Positions 49,623-57,873 of a DNA stretch of 64,000 nucleotides are shown piece by piece. The notes beneath the pieces are model-generated. The model was given only the letters and a program-made list of their open reading frames with translations. It had not been told where the DNA came from and did no database searches. The stretch comes from Noviherbaspirillum malthae. GTDB lineage: Bacteria > Pseudomonadota > Gammaproteobacteria > Burkholderiales > Burkholderiaceae_D. Location of the stretch: contig NZ_JACYXF010000002.1 of assembly GCF_015352985.1 (NCBI RefSeq), positions 248,001 through 312,000 of the forward strand, in the 5' to 3' direction. Each line of letters begins with the position of its first letter. Positions within the stretch are counted from its first letter, which is position 1. The translations under genes were made by a program, and so were the position numbers.

Positions 49623-51110
49623 GTGGCCGAGCAAACCTCTCGTCTCTCCATCCGTGTACTGATCGTCGAAGACGACGTAGTCGACCGCATGGCCTGCCGG
49701 CGTACGTTGTCGGAGAGTACGGAATTCGATATCCAGTTCTTTGAAGCGGAGACAGGAAACGAAGGTATCCGGATGGCGCAGGAGCTGGGACCAGACTGCA
49801 TCCTGCTTGACTATGACCTGCCAGACCTCAACGGCCTGGAATTTCTTGCGGAACTGCGCGGAGATCCAGCCGCGAATTCAGCGCCGGTACTCATGCTGAC
49901 CGGCGCAGACAGCGTCGCGATCGCGGTGGAAGCAATGCGCCGTGGCGCGCAAGACTTTCTCGGCAAAGATGTCAACGGTCAATATCATGCACTGATGCTT
50001 CCGGCGATACGGCGCATCCTGCGTGAACGGCAACTGGCGGAAGCCAAGCGTCAGGCGGAGGCTAAATATCGCACCTTGGTGGAGCAGTTGCCAGCAATCA
50101 CCTACCTGGTATCCGCTGATGGAGCAGGTGCAACCAGCTACATTAGTCCGCAGATCCGGATGTTAGGATTTACCCCGGAGGAATGGCTGGCGGATCCCGA
50201 TCTTCACTGGCGCCAGATCCATCCTGCAGACCGGCATGCGGCCATCCGGGCAATCCGCTGCAGCCGTGCGACCAGTACACCGCTACACATCGAGTACCGA
50301 CTGCAGACCCGGGATGGCAAAATGCTATGGTTCCGTGATGAAGGCAAGGCGGTCCGGGATGAGTCGGGCCGTCTCCTTTTTTTCCAGGGCATCTTGCTCG
50401 ACGTCACAAGAAGCAAGCACACCGAGCATGCGCTGCGCCAGTCCGAGGAACAGCTGCGTAACCTGGCGGCCCATCTGGAATCCATCAAGGAAGAAGAACG
50501 CAAGCGGATTGCACGCGAACTGCACGATGAGCTGGGCGGGTTGCTGACTGCCATCAATGCCCATGTATCGGTCTGTCTTCGACGCAGCTCCGTAGGCGGT
50601 TCACCGCCGGACGACTTGCTGGTCGAAGCCAGGGATCTGGCCAAGCGCGCGCTGCAGGCGGTGCGCCGCGTCATTACCGATCTGCGCCCGAGCGTCCTCG
50701 ATCAATTGGGCATCTGGGCGGCTCTTGAGTGGTACACCGAACAAGTTGAGCGCTGTTCGGGGTTGGACGGTGAATGTGTCATCGAGCCGCAAGCCATGGC
50801 GCTGAAACTCGATCCGGATCGCAGCACCATGCTGTTTCGAATTGTTCAGGAGACATTGACCAACGTCGTCAGGCACGCCGGGGCGACGCGGGTGGTGGTG
50901 CATGTGCGCTATGAAGAGGCGCAGCTGATTGTTGAAATCGCCGACGATGGCAATGGCAAAGTCTCCGCAGAGACGCCCAGTTACGAAAAAAGCTGGGGGA
51001 TCATTGGCATGCACGAACGCAGCCGCCATTTCGGAGGAGAATTGAAAATTACCGGCACTCCAGGGGCCGGTACGGTGGTAGTCTTGAAGCTCCCTGTGGA
51101 GAAGTCATGA
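49623..51110 (+). CDS. Hybrid sensor kinase: receiver-PAS-HisKA_3
   Basis: A protein of about 495 residues. The N-terminal receiver (about 8-130) has phospho-acceptor Asp63 (CILLDYDLPDLNG). A PAS/PAC region follows (about 145-270; ITYLVSADGAGATSYISPQI, then LRQSEEQLR linker). The NarX/DegS-type HisKA_3 domain has His301 in ARELHDELGGLL, and the HATPase has IVQETLTNVVRHAGA. It should phosphorylate the adjacent NarL-type regulator, with its input receiver fed by another kinase. The start is GTG 49623, or TTG 49611; neither has a clear ribosome-binding site, consistent with coupling. Confidence 0.85.
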   Translation: MAEQTSRLSIRVLIVEDDVVDRMACRRTLSESTEFDIQFFEAETGNEGIRMAQELGPDCILLDYDLPDLNGLEFLAELRGDPAANSAPVLMLTGADSVAIAVEAMRRGAQDFLGKDVNGQYHALMLPAIRRILRERQLAEAKRQAEAKYRTLVEQLPAITYLVSADGAGATSYISPQIRMLGFTPEEWLADPDLHWRQIHPADRHAAIRAIRCSRATSTPLHIEYRLQTRDGKMLWFRDEGKAVRDESGRLLFFQGILLDVTRSKHTEHALRQSEEQLRNLAAHLESIKEEERKRIARELHDELGGLLTAINAHVSVCLRRSSVGGSPPDDLLVEARDLAKRALQAVRRVITDLRPSVLDQLGIWAALEWYTEQVERCSGLDGECVIEPQAMALKLDPDRSTMLFRIVQETLTNVVRHAGATRVVVHVRYEEAQLIVEIADDGNGKVSAETPSYEKSWGIIGMHERSRHFGGELKITGTPGAGTVVVLKLPVEKS

Positions 51111-51754
51111 ATGCAGGCATGCTCGAAATTCTCATTGTTGACGACCATGCCATCGTCCGCAAGGGCGTGCGGCTGATGCTTGCGGACGCTCCCGGGATGA
51201 CGGTTGCCGGCGAAGCCGACAGTACGCGCCAGGCGCTTGCATTGGCCAATGAACGCCATTTCGACGTCGCCTTGGTGGACATTGCCTTGCCCGACCGTAA
51301 TGGCCTCGAGCTGTTACAACTTCTGCGGCTGCGACATCCGAAGATCGCCGTCCTCATGCTCAGCACCTATTCGGAAGACATCTATGCGATGCGGGCGATA
51401 CGCATGGGCGCCGCCGGCTACCTGACCAAAGACGTGCCTGAAGAAACGCTGGTAGCGGCTATCCGCAAAGCCGCTGCCGGCGGACGCTATCTGAGCCCGT
51501 TGCTTGTCGACAAGCTGGTTGGAAATCTCGGCAATGTCCCCTCTCCTTCGCCTGCTCATGAAAGCCTTTCGAATCGCGAATTGCAGGTCTTGCGCCTGAT
51601 TGCCTCCGGTGACAGTCTGGTCAGCATTGCCGAACAACTGCATTTGAGCCCGAACACCGTCACCACTTACCGCACGCGGATTCTGGAAAAGATGCAACTC
51701 AAGTCCAACGCGGATCTGACACGTTATGCCATCGAAAGCGGACTGCTAATGTGA
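51107..51754 (+). CDS. NarL/FixJ-family response regulator
   Basis: A 215-residue regulator. The receiver has Asp58 (ALVDIALPDRNG), Ser in LMLSTYSED and Lys in YLTKDVPEE. The LuxR-type HTH spans about 150-212 (LSNRELQVLRLIASGDSLVS, NTVTTYRTRILEKM). The ATGA overlap with the HisKA_3 kinase gene marks a cognate pair, as in DosS-DosR. No DNA site can be assigned from the window. Confidence 0.88.
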   Translation: MNAGMLEILIVDDHAIVRKGVRLMLADAPGMTVAGEADSTRQALALANERHFDVALVDIALPDRNGLELLQLLRLRHPKIAVLMLSTYSEDIYAMRAIRMGAAGYLTKDVPEETLVAAIRKAAAGGRYLSPLLVDKLVGNLGNVPSPSPAHESLSNRELQVLRLIASGDSLVSIAEQLHLSPNTVTTYRTRILEKMQLKSNADLTRYAIESGLLM

Positions 51755-51972
51755 AGGCAACTAGCGGGAGCTGAAAACAGCCGTCCAGGGGCCAACACGT
51801 TGCCAGCGATGTCAAAGAACCCCTACACGGCTTGTCTGCTTTCACCGATAGTTGTCGTAGCCGCCACCCTCAATACTGCATCCGAGTCACACAATAACTC
51901 AAAAAGACTCCGCCTTCCTGCCACGTGGCACCTTACCAGCCCATCCATCGGGTTCCTCGCAAGGAGATTCAA

Positions 51973-52743
51973 ATGATTGCGATTGCTCCCCTGCAGTCCC
52001 AGCCGGTCCGGTCTTACGCCTCGTCCGTTTTACCGCTCCCCCGCCAGCAATGCGCAGGCTGCCGCCTGCACCGGTTCTGCTTGCCGACCGGCTTGTCCGG
52101 CATACAGAACAGCCAGTTCGACAGTATCGTCATCCACCGCCGTGTTCTCAAGGACGAGCCGCTGTACAAGATGGATGATCCGTTCCGCAGCATTTACGCG
52201 ATCCGGCTCGGCCATTTCAAAACCCATCAAGTGTCACGCAATGGTTTCGAACAGATCGCCGCATTTCATATGGCCGGCGAGCTGGTGGGTCTCGACGGGC
52301 TGGGTACCGACCGTCATCAGTGCTATGCGACCGCGCTTGAAGACAGCGAAGTGTGCGAGATACCCTATTCGAAGCTGGAGCAGCTGTTTACCGAGATACC
52401 GCCGTTGCTGCGCCAGTTTCACCGCCTGATGAGCGAAGAACTCACGCGCGAGCAGACAGCCATGCTATTACTTGGCAACCTGCGCGCCGAACAGCGCTTC
52501 GCAGCGTTTCTTACCAACCTGTCGGCGCGCTACAGCGCGCGCGGCTACTCGGCCACCAGCTTCCATCTGCGCATGTCACGCGAAGACATTGCAAACTATC
52601 TCGGGTTGACGATCGAAAGCATCAGCCGAATCATCGCCCGACTGAAAGCCCGCGGCCTGGTGAGCATCAGCAACCGCGACGTCGAGCTGCTCGATTTGCC
52701 GACCTTGCGCGCCCTCTCAATAGGCGAACTGACCGTCCATTGA
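51973..52743 (+). CDS. fnr: Fnr-type oxygen-responsive regulator, [4Fe-4S] ligands complete
   Basis: A 256-residue CRP/FNR protein. N-terminal Cys27, Cys30 and Cys36 (CAGCRLHRFC) match the C20-x2-C23-x5-C29 spacing of E. coli FNR, and Cys128 (EVCEIP) matches Cys122. The cNMP-like beta-barrel spans about 45-150. The recognition helix is LTIESISRIIARLK, with the E--SR pattern that reads TTGA half-sites. AAGGAG precedes the ATG. It stands last in the sensor-kinase cassette, with no Fnr-type site of its own, and is the obvious candidate to bind the ten palindromes in this window. Confidence 0.93.
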   Translation: MIAIAPLQSQPVRSYASSVLPLPRQQCAGCRLHRFCLPTGLSGIQNSQFDSIVIHRRVLKDEPLYKMDDPFRSIYAIRLGHFKTHQVSRNGFEQIAAFHMAGELVGLDGLGTDRHQCYATALEDSEVCEIPYSKLEQLFTEIPPLLRQFHRLMSEELTREQTAMLLLGNLRAEQRFAAFLTNLSARYSARGYSATSFHLRMSREDIANYLGLTIESISRIIARLKARGLVSISNRDVELLDLPTLRALSIGELTVH

Positions 52744-52873
52744 GGGGCAAGCCACGCGGCGCCCAAAAAGGCCAGACAGCCCTGCGGCGCGGGTACGGCC
52801 GGCAACCCGTCTTACTTGCCGCACGGCCGCCCGGCTGGCAATGGCTGGCGTCGGATGACCCAGCCCCGGAAAC

Positions 52874-53323
52874 TCAGTTGACCGTAATCTTTCTCGACGA
52901 CGTTCCGGACTTCTTCGGCAGCGTCATCTGCAGCACGCCGTTCTCGTAGGTTGCAAATACGTTGGCCTCATTGATTTCGCGCGGCAGTGTGAAACTGCGG
53001 TACTGCTTGCCATAATACCGCTCGCTACGAACGACGGCTTCACCCGCATTGTCTTCCTTGTCGCGGCGCAGTTCCGCCGCGATTGCAACCTCATTGCCAT
53101 TGATGTCAATATCGATGTCTTCCTTCTTCACCCCGGGGATATCCGCCTTGACCATGTACTTTTCCTCATCCTCGGTCACATCGATCTTGATGCGTGGTTC
53201 CGTATCCACGTCGCCAAACATCGAGCGTAGCCGGAAATTCTTCATCAGATCGTCGAAGCCGCGAAAGGCTTCCAGTCTTGACAGTTCGTTGAACGGGTCG
53301 AAATGCGTCAGATTATTGGCCAT
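52874..53323 (-). CDS. Small heat-shock protein, Hsp20/alpha-crystallin
   Basis: A 149-residue chaperone. The alpha-crystallin domain covers about 40-140 (IKIDVTEDEEKYMVKADIPG, then YRSFTLPREINEANVFATYE, GVLQMTLPKK). The N-terminal arm carries FDPFNELSRLEAFRGFDDL. It holds unfolded proteins during stress. In M. tuberculosis the hypoxic counterpart is HspX. It lies 190 bp downstream of the alcohol dehydrogenase on the same strand and may be read from its Fnr-type promoter. Confidence 0.92.
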   Translation of the reverse strand: MANNLTHFDPFNELSRLEAFRGFDDLMKNFRLRSMFGDVDTEPRIKIDVTEDEEKYMVKADIPGVKKEDIDIDINGNEVAIAAELRRDKEDNAGEAVVRSERYYGKQYRSFTLPREINEANVFATYENGVLQMTLPKKSGTSSRKITVN

Positions 53324-53512
53324 GATTAATCTCCTTTGATGAACATGTTGAACGTGCCAGGAATCGCAATCGTTGAATTGTCAACGGCACCAAGTAACGC
53401 CTTATGCCTTGTGGTGGGTACAGCAGCGGTGCGCACATTGCTTCTGCTGTCCCTGTTTTTTTCGCCGGCGGCTGACCTCACGCCGCGCACGGGATTGACT
53501 TGTTCTAATCCT

Positions 53513-54568
53513 TCAAGGGGTAATAGCAACCTTGAGGACGCCATCGCGTTGATGCGAGAACAGGTCGTATGCGTCTTCAATCTGATCGAGCTTGAAGCGG
53601 TGTGTCACCAGCGGCTGTAGATTCACGCGGCCTGACGCCACCACGTTCATCAGCCTGCGCATGCGCTCCTTGCCCCCGGGACAAAGCGTGGTAACAACCT
53701 TGTGGTCCCCCAGGCCGGCGGCAAACGCGTCCAGCGGCATCGTCAGCTTTCCGGAATACACGCCCAGGCTGGAGAGAACGCCGCCTGGCTTAAGCGAACG
53801 CAGGCAGGATTCGAAAGTCTGCTGTGTTCCGAGCGCCTCGATGGCGACGTCGGCGCCGCGTCCCTCTGTGATGTCCATGATTCGCTGCAGCGGATCCTCT
53901 GCGGTGTAATCGATAGTGGTATCCGCACCCATACGCCGGGCCGTCTCGAGCCGCTCCGAGAGATGGTCAACCACGATGATGCGTGTCGCGCCCTTGAGCC
54001 GCGCGCCTGCTGTTGCACACAGCCCGATCGGTCCTTGGGCAAACACCACAACCGTATCGCCGATGCGGATCTGTCCACTTTCCGCACCGCTGAAGCCGGT
54101 ACTCATGATGTCCGGACACATCAGCACCTGTTCATCGGTCAAACTGTCCGGTACCGGCGCGAGATTGGCCATCGCGTTAGGCACACGGACATATTCCGCC
54201 TGGCAGCCGTCGATCGTATTTCCGAACTGCCAACCGCCCATGGCTTTACCACCGCACTGGGCCTGATGGCCATCGAGACAGGAATGGCACTGCCCGCAAG
54301 GGGTAATGGCACCGGCAATGACGCGCTGGCCGACAGTATAGCCACGGACGGCATCACCCAGTTCGGCAATCACACCCACCGGTTCATGACCGATGATCCG
54401 CCCCGGCTCCACCGGATATTCCCCTTTGAGAATGTGAACGTCGGTACCACAGATGGTGGTCGTCGTCACCTTGACGAGTGCATCGGTAGGGCCGATGGAC
54501 GGCACCGGTTTTTCATCCAGTGTAATTTTGTTCGGTCCATGAAAGACCGCTGCTTTCATCATTCGCAT
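53513..54568 (-). CDS. Zinc-dependent alcohol dehydrogenase (medium-chain)
   Basis: A 351-residue MDR alcohol dehydrogenase. Catalytic zinc ligands lie in TTICGTDVH and IIGHEPVG; the structural-zinc lobe is PCGQCHSCLDGHQAQCGG. The NAD-binding region has VVVFAQGPIGLCATAGA. Its closest relatives are NAD-dependent ethanol/isopropanol-type dehydrogenases found in low-oxygen clusters. Start at ATG 54568 with GGAG 5 bp upstream. The site at 54665-54678 with TAGGCT makes this a likely Fnr-activated gene. Confidence 0.9.
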   Translation of the reverse strand: MRMMKAAVFHGPNKITLDEKPVPSIGPTDALVKVTTTTICGTDVHILKGEYPVEPGRIIGHEPVGVIAELGDAVRGYTVGQRVIAGAITPCGQCHSCLDGHQAQCGGKAMGGWQFGNTIDGCQAEYVRVPNAMANLAPVPDSLTDEQVLMCPDIMSTGFSGAESGQIRIGDTVVVFAQGPIGLCATAGARLKGATRIIVVDHLSERLETARRMGADTTIDYTAEDPLQRIMDITEGRGADVAIEALGTQQTFESCLRSLKPGGVLSSLGVYSGKLTMPLDAFAAGLGDHKVVTTLCPGGKERMRRLMNVVASGRVNLQPLVTHRFKLDQIEDAYDLFSHQRDGVLKVAITP

Positions 54569-54664
54569 CACGTCTCCAATCTAAAGTGGCTGCCGAATCA
54601 CGAAATCCACAGGGCTGATCCAGCCGGAATAAGTCCCAGCCTAGGTGGATCCGCTTTGTTACGC

Positions 54665-54678
54665 TTGACCTGGGTCAA
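54665..54678 (-). promoter_or_regulatory. Fnr-type site TTGACCTGGGTCAA
   Basis: Perfect arms. On the minus strand TAGGCT (54643-54638) begins after 21 bp. It faces the alcohol dehydrogenase gene. Confidence 0.75.
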
Positions 54679-54787
54679 AATCGGCAAAATCCGAAAATTC
54701 GAGCTCGGCCCGGAATCGGCTGCGCAAATCTCCGGGGTGCTTCAGTGCCAGGCGCCGCCTCTACATCCTTTAACTACCCCGGAGGAT

Positions 54788-54801
54788 TTGACCTGAGTCA
54801 A
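54788..54801 (+). promoter_or_regulatory. Fnr-type site TTGACCTGAGTCAA
   Basis: Identical to the site at 44131. TAACCT (54824-54829) begins after 22 bp. It faces the bactofilin-like gene at 54925. Confidence 0.68.
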
Positions 54802-54924
54802 GCGACAGCAGTCGTCGCGCTCTTAACCTGCAAGCGCGCAGCAGGCAGTGACACTACGCCAGGCAAACACAGTTGTTGTCTGCACGTGCCTGCGTTCAAA
54901 TGCAATGTCTATGGGAGACCGGGC

Positions 54925-56076
54925 ATGACTTGCAAAACTCACTTTCCGGTGCTTCACGCACTCTTCCTCGTCACAATCATGGTCGTTGTGCAGTCGGCAT
55001 GGGCAGGCAAGCAACGTGCCGGCTCCGTCCGCACCGAGGCGGGGAACGGATATTACGCATCGGCAGAACTGGTGGTCAATGACAGCGTCATCGGCGACCT
55101 CTTCGCCGCCGGTGGCAGAGTGACGGCGCTGGGGGCTGTCGGCGCCGATGCGGCCGTGGCCGGCGGCAAGGTGCTGATTCAAACCAATGTGGGACAGGAT
55201 CTGCGCGTCGCCGGCGGCAATGTGGAAGTACGCGGCGATATCGGCGGCGACCTCGCGGCGGCAGGAGGCAAGGTCACGATCGACGAGGCCACCACCGTCG
55301 GCGGCAGCGGTTTCGTGGCCGGTGGCGATGTCAGCTTCGATGGGCGCCTGACGCACGGCGCCAAGCTTTATGCCAACCGCATCACCATCGGCGGCCAGAT
55401 CAGCGGCGATACCCAGATCTATGCACGGCAGATCAGCTTCAGGCCCAACGCCCGAATTGATGGCAATCTGTTCTATGCGAGCGAGCAGCCGATCCCGGAA
55501 GAGGACTTGTCCAAGGTTTCTGGCCGCGTGCTGCGCGAGCGCACTCCCGACGCCTGGAATCAGAAACATGGCGCGCCTCCCGTTTCCTGGTTCCATCCTT
55601 TTTTCCTCTTGACCATGCTCGCCTGCGGCATCGTGCTTTACCTGATTTTTCCCAATGCCATGGCGGGTGCACGCGACAGTATTGCACGCAGACCCTTGCG
55701 CAGCGTCGCGCTTGGCCTTGCCCTGCTCTTCACCCTGCCGCCGGTCGGCGTGCTGCTGATCATGACGCTGGTCGGGATACCGCTCGGCCTCAGCCTGTTC
55801 GCGCTCTACCCTTTCCTTCTGCTGCTTGGATACCTGGCCACGGCATTCGTGATTGGTCAAAGGATTGCCGTCGCCATTCGGCACGACACGTTGCCCAACC
55901 GGCGCAGGCAGGCTTTCTACCTGGCGGCAGCGTTGCTTCTGCTTGGCATTGTTGGCGCCATTCCTGTATTCGGGTGGCTCGTGATGTTCCTTGCGGTAGT
56001 GGCCGGCGTCGGCGGCTGGGCACTCTGGGGCATGCATCGCTATCGCAACTCGGATCCGGGAAACACGGCAGCCTAG
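54925..56076 (+). CDS. Bactofilin-like beta-helix protein with C-terminal membrane domain
   Basis: A 383-residue protein. A signal peptide (residues 1-about 28, ending SAWAG) is followed by repeats of short beta strands (VNDSVIGDLFAAGGRVTALG; VGQDLRVAGGNVEV; GGDLAAAGGKVTI) to about 175, like the polymer-forming bactofilin helix. Then come about four hydrophobic helices (about 225-375). The layout suggests a periplasmic beta-helix tethered to the inner membrane. Such proteins are called polymer-forming cytoskeletal; function unknown. GGGAG precedes the ATG. It lies behind the 54788 site and before the hemerythrin-like gene. Confidence 0.75.
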   Translation: MTCKTHFPVLHALFLVTIMVVVQSAWAGKQRAGSVRTEAGNGYYASAELVVNDSVIGDLFAAGGRVTALGAVGADAAVAGGKVLIQTNVGQDLRVAGGNVEVRGDIGGDLAAAGGKVTIDEATTVGGSGFVAGGDVSFDGRLTHGAKLYANRITIGGQISGDTQIYARQISFRPNARIDGNLFYASEQPIPEEDLSKVSGRVLRERTPDAWNQKHGAPPVSWFHPFFLLTMLACGIVLYLIFPNAMAGARDSIARRPLRSVALGLALLFTLPPVGVLLIMTLVGIPLGLSLFALYPFLLLLGYLATAFVIGQRIAVAIRHDTLPNRRRQAFYLAAALLLLGIVGAIPVFGWLVMFLAVVAGVGGWALWGMHRYRNSDPGNTAA

Positions 56077-56117
56077 TCAACGGTTGAAACCCCGCCTGAT
56101 GCCAGGTTTTCATTAAC

Positions 56118-56573
56118 ATGGGATGGAATAACATGGAGACGACGGAAACACCGAGATCGGGCGGGATGGCCTACAGACTGGGCATCGCCGCACTGGACCG
56201 TTCGCACCGTGAACTGATGGACGCCTTCGTTACCCTGCAGGCGCTTCCGGACGAACAGTTCCTTCACAGGTATCCTGACCTCGTCGCCAAGATCGAGCGC
56301 GACTTTCGGCAGGAAGAAGCCATGATGGAGAAACTGGATCTGCCTTCGTTCCAGACGCACATGGAACAGCATGCCCGTGTGCTGAACGCGCTTCACCATG
56401 CCGCTTCATCGCTGATGCAGGGCGATATTGAACTCGGGCGCAGGGCGATCATGCTGCTGGCAGATTGGTTCCCCTACCATATCGACACCATGGACCGCCG
56501 GCTCGTTATGGCGATCGATACGTCGGCAGCAAGGCGTCACCTGCGTACTGATAATTCGGAATCGTCAGATTGA
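56118..56573 (+). CDS. Hemerythrin-domain protein with a substituted iron ligand
   Basis: A 151-residue four-helix protein. Ligand positions of the diiron site are His30 (LDRSHREL), Glu66 (DFRQEEAMM), His81 and His85 (FQTHMEQHARV), His121 and Asp126 (YHIDTMD). The His expected four residues before Glu66 is Asp62. From family knowledge this would change or weaken one iron site, so O2 or NO binding cannot be assumed. A start at ATG 56133 is also possible. It follows the bactofilin-like gene by 41 bp and likely shares its promoter. Confidence 0.8.
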   Translation: MGWNNMETTETPRSGGMAYRLGIAALDRSHRELMDAFVTLQALPDEQFLHRYPDLVAKIERDFRQEEAMMEKLDLPSFQTHMEQHARVLNALHHAASSLMQGDIELGRRAIMLLADWFPYHIDTMDRRLVMAIDTSAARRHLRTDNSESSD

Positions 56574-56699
56574 AACCTGCTTCCATGCTGCGCAATATCG
56601 GCTCATGAATGCGCACGGCCCGGAATTTCACGAGGCGTCCGTCATGACAATCCATTCGGGCGCCTGTTACAGCTATGCCAAACTGCCGTCAAATAGACG

Positions 56700-57353
56700 T
56701 CACGTTCTGATGGCGATGTGGTTCACCACTCTGCCAACACCCGGCGCGTTCCATGCCGCGTGTACGATCGCATTGCGCTCCTGCCAGGTCGGGACTGTTC
56801 CCGTCAGCGTGATCTCGTCGCCCTCTACGGAAACGGTGATGGCCTTCGTTTCCGCATGCGCACGCCGCTGCAATGCGGACTCGATCCTTGACTTGACGTC
56901 ATGGGACAGCACGATTGGCCTGACGGTGACGTTGTTGATGACATCCTTGACACCTCGCAGGTTGCGAACATCGCGCTCTGCTGCACGGCGCTGGAACTCC
57001 GCAGTCACAAGCCCGCTCAGCTTGACTCTACCGTCCTCGACCACGATATCGATTGCATCCTTCGGCACGAAGGTGTCCATTTCAAGAACGGACTTGGCAG
57101 CGTGGGCAAGCTCGGTGTCGCTGCGCGCTTCCTGCGTGGGCAATCGCACGTCCAGTTCAACCGCAAGGCCCTTTACTCCCGACACGCGTTGCACTGCGCG
57201 TTCGGCAGCCACCTTTTCGGCAAAGCTGCTCAGATGGCCGAACAGCGTCACGACCCCGTCCTTGACTTCCACGCCGATGTCGCCGGCATCGACCGCGGGT
57301 TCCCATTCCAGTTCATCCATCACATCGTCACGCAATTGTTTATCGCTTTTCAT
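56700..57353 (-). CDS. Protein with three BON domains
   Basis: A 217-residue protein with three BON domains (about 3-70, 78-145, 150-215), each with a glycine-centred VxVxxGxVxLxGxV core: IGVEVKDGVVTLFGHL, IVVEDGRVKLSGLV, VSVEGDEITLTGTV. No signal peptide is visible. OsmY-like BON proteins respond to osmotic or envelope stress; this cytosolic form is common near usp genes. Start at ATG 57353 (MKSDKQLRDDVMDELEW). The 57443 site with TAGCAT fits as its promoter. Confidence 0.88.
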   Translation of the reverse strand: MKSDKQLRDDVMDELEWEPAVDAGDIGVEVKDGVVTLFGHLSSFAEKVAAERAVQRVSGVKGLAVELDVRLPTQEARSDTELAHAAKSVLEMDTFVPKDAIDIVVEDGRVKLSGLVTAEFQRRAAERDVRNLRGVKDVINNVTVRPIVLSHDVKSRIESALQRRAHAETKAITVSVEGDEITLTGTVPTWQERNAIVHAAWNAPGVGRVVNHIAIRT

Positions 57354-57442
57354 CATTCGCTCCATTCATTGCAGGCACGGCAGCGACAGTGATTCGTCCT
57401 CGCCACCGTCAATCCATGCTAGCGACCTGCTTTCTAAAAAAT

Positions 57443-57456
57443 TTGACTTCACTCAA
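57443..57456 (-). promoter_or_regulatory. Fnr-type site TTGACTTCACTCAA
   Basis: One mismatch. On the minus strand TAGCAT (57421-57416) begins after 21 bp and faces the BON gene. In the plus direction, towards the cytochrome gene, no A/T-matched hexamer is found at that spacing. Confidence 0.62.
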
Positions 57457-57538
57457 AATTGGCCATGGCGGCATGAACGTTACGGCCTGCGCGTATCGTA
57501 TGTATGGCGAAACCGCGCCTTTTATTCAGGAGCCGTTC

Positions 57539-57859
57539 ATGAAATCCACCGCATGCCTCTTTGCCGCTGTCACTGGAACGCTGGTGCTCCCGGCATATGC
57601 CGCGGATCCCACTCGCGGAGAACTGCTATATGACACGCATTGCATTGGATGCCATAGCACGCAGGTGCATTGGCGTGACCAGCGCCTCGCCGTGGATTGG
57701 GCGACGCTTAACACCCAAGTCCGGCGCTGGCAAAATACGATTCGGCTGGACTGGAGCGACGAGGATGTTACGGCGGTGGCCGCGTACCTGAACAACATGT
57801 ATTACGGTTTCCCCAAGCAGGAACCGAGCAAGACCCTGTCCCGCGGCAAAGCCGAATGA
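57539..57859 (+). CDS. Small periplasmic c-type cytochrome
   Basis: A 106-residue protein with a Sec signal peptide ending AYAA (about residue 21) and one haem-binding CIGCH (Cys35, Cys38, His39). A Met in LNNMYYGFP is a candidate axial ligand. It could carry electrons to a terminal oxidase or reductase. CAGGAG precedes the ATG. It has no strongly matching promoter of its own; it may use the 57443 region. Confidence 0.85.
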   Translation: MKSTACLFAAVTGTLVLPAYAADPTRGELLYDTHCIGCHSTQVHWRDQRLAVDWATLNTQVRRWQNTIRLDWSDEDVTAVAAYLNNMYYGFPKQEPSKTLSRGKAE

Positions 57860-57873
57860 TGTGAACCCGACGG

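Larger units (their letters stand above)
54569..54924. other. Divergent control region of the alcohol dehydrogenase and bactofilin-like genes
   Basis: A 356-bp gap holding two perfect-arm Fnr-type sites 109 bp apart, one facing each gene. No other gene is visible. Confidence 0.6.

Noticed and set aside
53373..53384. TTGAATTGTCAA upstream of hsp20 as an Fnr-type site
   Set aside because: The arms are separated by 4 bp between TTGA and TCAA, not 6 as in the ten accepted sites, so an Fnr dimer would not fit.
57457..57538. Use of the 57443 site as promoter of the cytochrome gene
   Set aside because: No NANNNT hexamer occurs at 21-22 bp in the plus direction, while TAGCAT fits exactly for the BON gene on the minus strand.
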